Of a stretch of DNA of 64,000 bases, positions 61,001 to 64,000 are shown in pieces; within the stretch, counting starts at the first letter, position 1, and each line of letters opens with the position of its first letter. Under the pieces are notes generated by a model. The model was given only the letters and a program-made list of their open reading frames with translations. It was not told where the DNA came from and did not search any database. The stretch is from Leguminivora glycinivorella (taxonomy: Eukaryota > Arthropoda > Insecta > Lepidoptera > Tortricidae): the NCBI RefSeq assembly GCF_023078275.1, contig NC_062971.1:11036001-11100000 (forward strand), written 5' to 3'. The position numbers and the translations under genes are program-made.

Positions 61001-61075
61001 ATATAACTGATCTAGATAAGAAAGAGCTATTAGTAGGCTAGAGGAATCTGAGAATTCGGTCTGTGCGATCTGAAA
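58070..61075 (-). mobile_element. 5'-truncated APE-type LINE (Jockey/CR1-like group)
   Basis: On the minus strand the homologous frame opens near 61,073, the ORF runs to 58,529, a 3' UTR follows, and the element ends with AATAAAGAATATATTATTAT near 58,070. The 5' half of the endonuclease and any ORF1 are missing, as expected of incomplete reverse transcription. The adjacent 3' UTR is non-coding. Confidence 0.8.
58529..60961 (-). CDS. LINE endonuclease (partial) and reverse transcriptase ORF
   Basis: 810 codons are open; the frame stays open to about 61,073 without a convincing ATG, so the true start is lost. Residues 1-130 are the C-terminal half of an apurinic-type endonuclease (IIMGDFNTCLL, GDFN at 62-65; SLLDLALVSS; SYHNLL where SDH is usual). 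The reverse transcriptase follows (about 350-610): DVIPLPKKSNPASFSDYRPI, LLDFSNAFNTVDFDVLL, GVPQGGVLSPLLFSIFIN and the catalytic YADDLQIY near residue 570. A C-terminal region has LKWLPIRHRRN. This copies the element's own RNA at the nicked target. There are no internal stops, so the insertion is young, but it cannot move by itself. Confidence 0.92.
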   Translation of the reverse strand: MSLNQSSTSDSAEYLFLELTLSHSKILLGVFYSPSLQVNYFASLEKLLEDLMPSYDHHIIMGDFNTCLLKNDFRANSLKALVEACNLVILPSGPTHYFPNCSPSLLDLALVSSPDHVANFSQVAADAFSYHNLLFLSYKIRPPKLKPKVLLQRNFGKMSIEKLREDAMMVDWSPILRASSADDKVSLFNSALINLYDVHAPIRPVKVKHVPAPWLTDEIRSLITKKNLAKSRYKGNSTEKNKAKYHALRNRCSTVCRDAQRRHIHGAVENGEPAKVWKFLKTLGVGKSSQRLSNNNLDLNQLNQHFSTCSSFTGPTKADTLSNISKMSNPHFPSFSLAQLTENDVRKTVLAISSNAVGVDSVSRKMIIPLLDILVPIITHIFNYSISSCSFPSLWKDADVIPLPKKSNPASFSDYRPISILPFLSKVLERLVHHQLTSFLNRHELMNPLQSGFRSGHSTVTALVKITDDVRAGMDNRKLTVLSLLDFSNAFNTVDFDVLLALMSAVNISPATINWFHSYLECRRQRVKVDSSISSWCSTLSGVPQGGVLSPLLFSIFINHITTDISSSYHLYADDLQIYSQCVINDLPQCIGSINRDLEHISSWSKRHGLKVNPSKTQAIILGSSQLISRIDFPNLPFIAFDGVSIPYSYQVKNLGITLDRTLSWIPQISEIGRKMFASLGSLRRLRNFLPLATRIALAHSLLLPILDYADICYLDLSADQLNKLDRLQNVCIRFIFGLRKYDHISEFRTQLKWLPIRHRRNSHILVLLYNILFNPSSPRYLKERFTIFLPFGVPKNISLLRQLLPPNFT

Positions 61076-61079
61076 TTAT

Positions 61080-63887
61080 GGCACAATGTCGTCTGCGCAT
61101 ACGGCGTGGTTTGATGTCGCGCGCAATCTGACAACGCGCACGACTTGCTTTCTAGTGCCTTGTAGGGTTAGCGGCTATTTCTATGGCCCGATCATGTGAG
61201 ATTGTGACATTTGCCTTATTTTTGTAACATTACGGTTTCTTTGTTTTTCTTACAAACATGTAGGTCATATCTGTCGCTTTATATGGTGCCAAGAGACTGT
61301 TGTACTTACCTACGCAAGGTATTAAGAAATGCGCAAGTAGAAAGGAACATTTTTAATATAGTAAAACTTCTAGGTTTGTTTTCTTCGCATGGTGTGAGTT
61401 AGCCATATGCTGAAGTACATTTCTCCAACCGTTGTCAAGGCTAGGGCATCCATTACCGAATCGATAACCACCCTGCCTCGAGCGTGTGACACTAGGTATT
61501 AATATAGGTTCATGTTGACTTTGATCATAGATACTTTTAAAAGATATGGTATATCGTAGGATCCGAATCATTGCTGATGATCGAGACTTCGCTTGTTAAC
61601 TTTCATTATAATCTGGTCACAACTCTTGGACTTGTCCTCTTGGCAGACTGCCGTTTATCTTTTTCGCCACCAGAAGTTTCTCCATGTTGTTAGGGTCTCT
61701 GCGATATAACCGAATTGACAACGTTTCAAAATTTTCAATGTCCCTAAATCGAAAACCATTTCGAGATATACGCTTGTAGATCACATAAATCATTTTTTTA
61801 ATTTTTTTTTCTGCATTTTTAGTATAAAAAATCTTAAAAATAGTTTAAAGGGGAAGTGACGTCAAATATTGGGATGTCACTTGACAGTGAAACTTATCAC
61901 AGTTCGTAGCAAAGATATTAAAAAAATCATGGCTTAGGCTATGATTCGTAGTCATTCACTAGTGGTTGACAGTGACACTTGACAGTCAGACATACCGGAC
62001 TGTTTAAGCTGACTGTTAAAACTTTTTTTTTAGGAATGATTTTGTCGTTTTCTTAGGTGTATGAAACAACACATGTGACGTCACGAAGCTGTGTCTTGAC
62101 GTTTGTAACTTACGCTCTTTCTGCTCGAAGCAGTAATAAAAAGGGAATTTCTCATTAAAATAGCAGTTTTTGGAAAAATAAAAAAATACGTGTATCTTTT
62201 AGTATTGAGTTCTTTCAAACCAAACAATAAAAAGTAGTACTCAAAAATATGAAATGTTGTCAATTGTCTTAGTAGGTACCTACTCCTTGAAGACAGATGG
62301 TGGATAGTTATGAGTTTATTTTACAATTTACAATCTGAGCTTTAGATCCAGAGTATTCGATGCATGCTCTGTCACACCGACGTTTCAAAGGTATTTTTCC
62401 GAAGATCTTTTTAAGTGTTTAAGCTTCCGCTCCGTTTGGAAATATGGAAAAGGCAATGGGTCTTTACGAAAGCCTGAAATTTAGGGTGTTATAAAGTGTG
62501 TTTAGTAGACATCGTCGTCTATCATGTTTTAAGATCAGTACAATAAAGAACATTTATATAATTTTATACCACTGAAACTTACCTAGTGGATGCATGCTAC
62601 TAATACTACTAAATAAATAACCCGTATCGAATTGCCTAATGTCTATATAAGTGTGAGATCTTCAGCTTATTTGGATTGGATTTACAATTTTCATGATAGC
62701 GTATCATGAAAATTGTAAATTAAAGTCATTATCACCTTTGACTTTTCGAAATACATACTTCTTTCAAAAGAAATTAAACACAACAGTCAAGGCTGAATCT
62801 ATTTTTATGTCTAAGAGTTAGAAAAACTTTGAATTCCCACGACGAAATCGTGTTGAAAAAATCAAGATTTTAAATCATTGGTTTGTGAAACTGTTTGTTC
62901 TTTCGGTTGTTGTTCTGATGAGATAGGAGGTCTTTGTGATTGAGATAGATCACTGACGAAATTTACGCTCCACAAGGCTCTGCGGGAGTCCGTCGCTTAT
63001 TTTAAACAAGTTTTATTTACTTCAAGTTCAAAAGTCTACACAGTACTGATACGCCTCAATGTAAACAAAACGGGTTAACATGTAGTTGCAGACACAATTT
63101 GAAGATCGTTTATGAACTCGTGCATTACGCAACAAGGTAAACATATTCAAGTACAAATGTTTGGGTTTTGACACATTCACAATGTTAGTAAACTCGTCTT
63201 ATGAGCGGTAAAGACAACAGTTATAGATGTGGGCGGTAAAATTGTTTATAACTTAACAAAAGCAACTTGAGATCAGTGAAGGTATCAATTTATTATAGTC
63301 GTGCCGATCCCTAGACAACGGTCAAAACAAATCAATCAGATTACGGAATATGCAGTAAAACAACGTAGCTAGATGTTACAATATTGTACCAATTAAGTGT
63401 AACCATGAAGATTGACAGAAGAAAGCAACAGGGAGCAGGGCATGACGGCGAAAGTGGAATGTTCGGTCGTTAGGTCTGTATAAATCGGAGAAATAATGAC
63501 CATCGGTACGGCCCAGGCTGCCGAGTGTCAATGCATGCAGCGTCAGCTATTACTCGGGCTGCTAATGGGCGCCTGCTGATGGCCGGCGTGTAAATGTCGC
63601 TATCAAACACTCATTTACTCTGATGTACAGTGCGTAACAACTCCAGGGTAGGATTCAACTGATTTTGGAGATAAACACATCACATATAAGCACGCAACAA
63701 AATGAGTATCTAATTCGAGATAATATTGTCATTAGTGATGAAATGAACATCACGTACTTTACTTTAAGAGTAATTAGATGTGATAAAGGTACAAATTCAC
63801 TGAAATGGCTACCAATTTGCGTATAAAGACTTTTCAGACAAAAAATCCCTTTGCTTGTCCTAAAACATATTCCTTTTCTTTTCACGT
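61080..63887. other. No gene seen; AT-rich flank
   Basis: Contains a perfect 19-bp hairpin (62,680-62,720) and a less AT-rich stretch (63,500-63,600) that might be a conserved non-coding element. No supported ORF. Confidence 0.35.
62680..62720. repeat. Perfect 19-bp hairpin
   Basis: ATTTACAATTTTCATGATA, loop GCG, then the exact complement. Could be a MITE relic, a cruciform site or a small hairpin RNA. No flanking duplication is obvious. Confidence 0.8.
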
Positions 63888-64000
63888 TTTTTTTTTAAAT
63901 AATACTACGTTGGTGGCAAACAAGCGTCCGTTGATGGAAAGCGGTCACCGTAACCTATGGACGCCAGCAACTCAAAGAGTGTCACATGCGCATTGTCACC
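63888..64000 (+). repeat. GCGGTCACCGTAACCTATGG-family repeat, copy 2 (cut by window end)
   Basis: GTTGGTGGCAAACAAGCGTCC...AGCGGTCACCGTAACCTATG...GTGTCACATGCGCATTG. Same family as 30,979-31,100. Confidence 0.65.

Overview
The window is nuclear DNA of an insect, almost certainly a moth or butterfly (Lepidoptera). Genes are split by GT/AG introns, intergenic DNA is AT-rich, and many dispersed repeats belong to families I know from lepidopteran genomes: the CCGGCCAAGTGCGAGTCGG family, the GCGAAGCCGCGGGC...CTAG family, a tRNA-derived SINE, and palindromic MITEs. Assignment to Lepidoptera rests on this recognition, not on a database search.

Layout. 1-5.1 kb (+): a ten-exon NXF-family mRNA export factor. 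5.6-7.6 kb (+): three-exon TAF12. 9.7-29.1 kb (-): a four-exon gene for an unrecognised protein of about 254 residues. It carries an apparent 1-bp frameshift in exon 1 and a decayed tandem copy of exon 3. Its 10-kb intron 1 holds a five-level nest of transposons. 29.1-35.3 kb: repeat-rich intergenic DNA. 35.3-36.0 kb (-): SCOC, divergent from 36.5-41.3 kb (+) mRpL19, sharing a short promoter region. Intron 4 of mRpL19 carries a 2.07-kb terminal-inverted-repeat transposon. 41.3-64 kb: no complete protein-coding host gene was found. It holds a candidate non-coding first exon near 42 kb, a hAT-like element with a second element nested inside (44.4-49.8 kb), one tRNA-Val(CAC), several foldback MITEs, a 5'-truncated LINE with an 810-codon reverse-transcriptase frame (58.1-61.1 kb), and non-LTR retrotransposon debris.

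The four recognised host genes are housekeeping functions (mRNA export, TFIID, Golgi traffic, mitochondrial translation). They are not an operon, but TGTCAA/TTTGACA-type motifs recur just upstream of most of them and may be a shared promoter element.

The most novel material is in the mobile DNA. Two elements (19,886-28,595 and 37,707-39,774) share GGGTNATTC termini, 4-bp target duplications and clustered subterminal GTTAC repeats; the smaller has about twelve copies of CNACTNNGTTACC. This may be an undescribed transposon family. All boundaries were read by eye.
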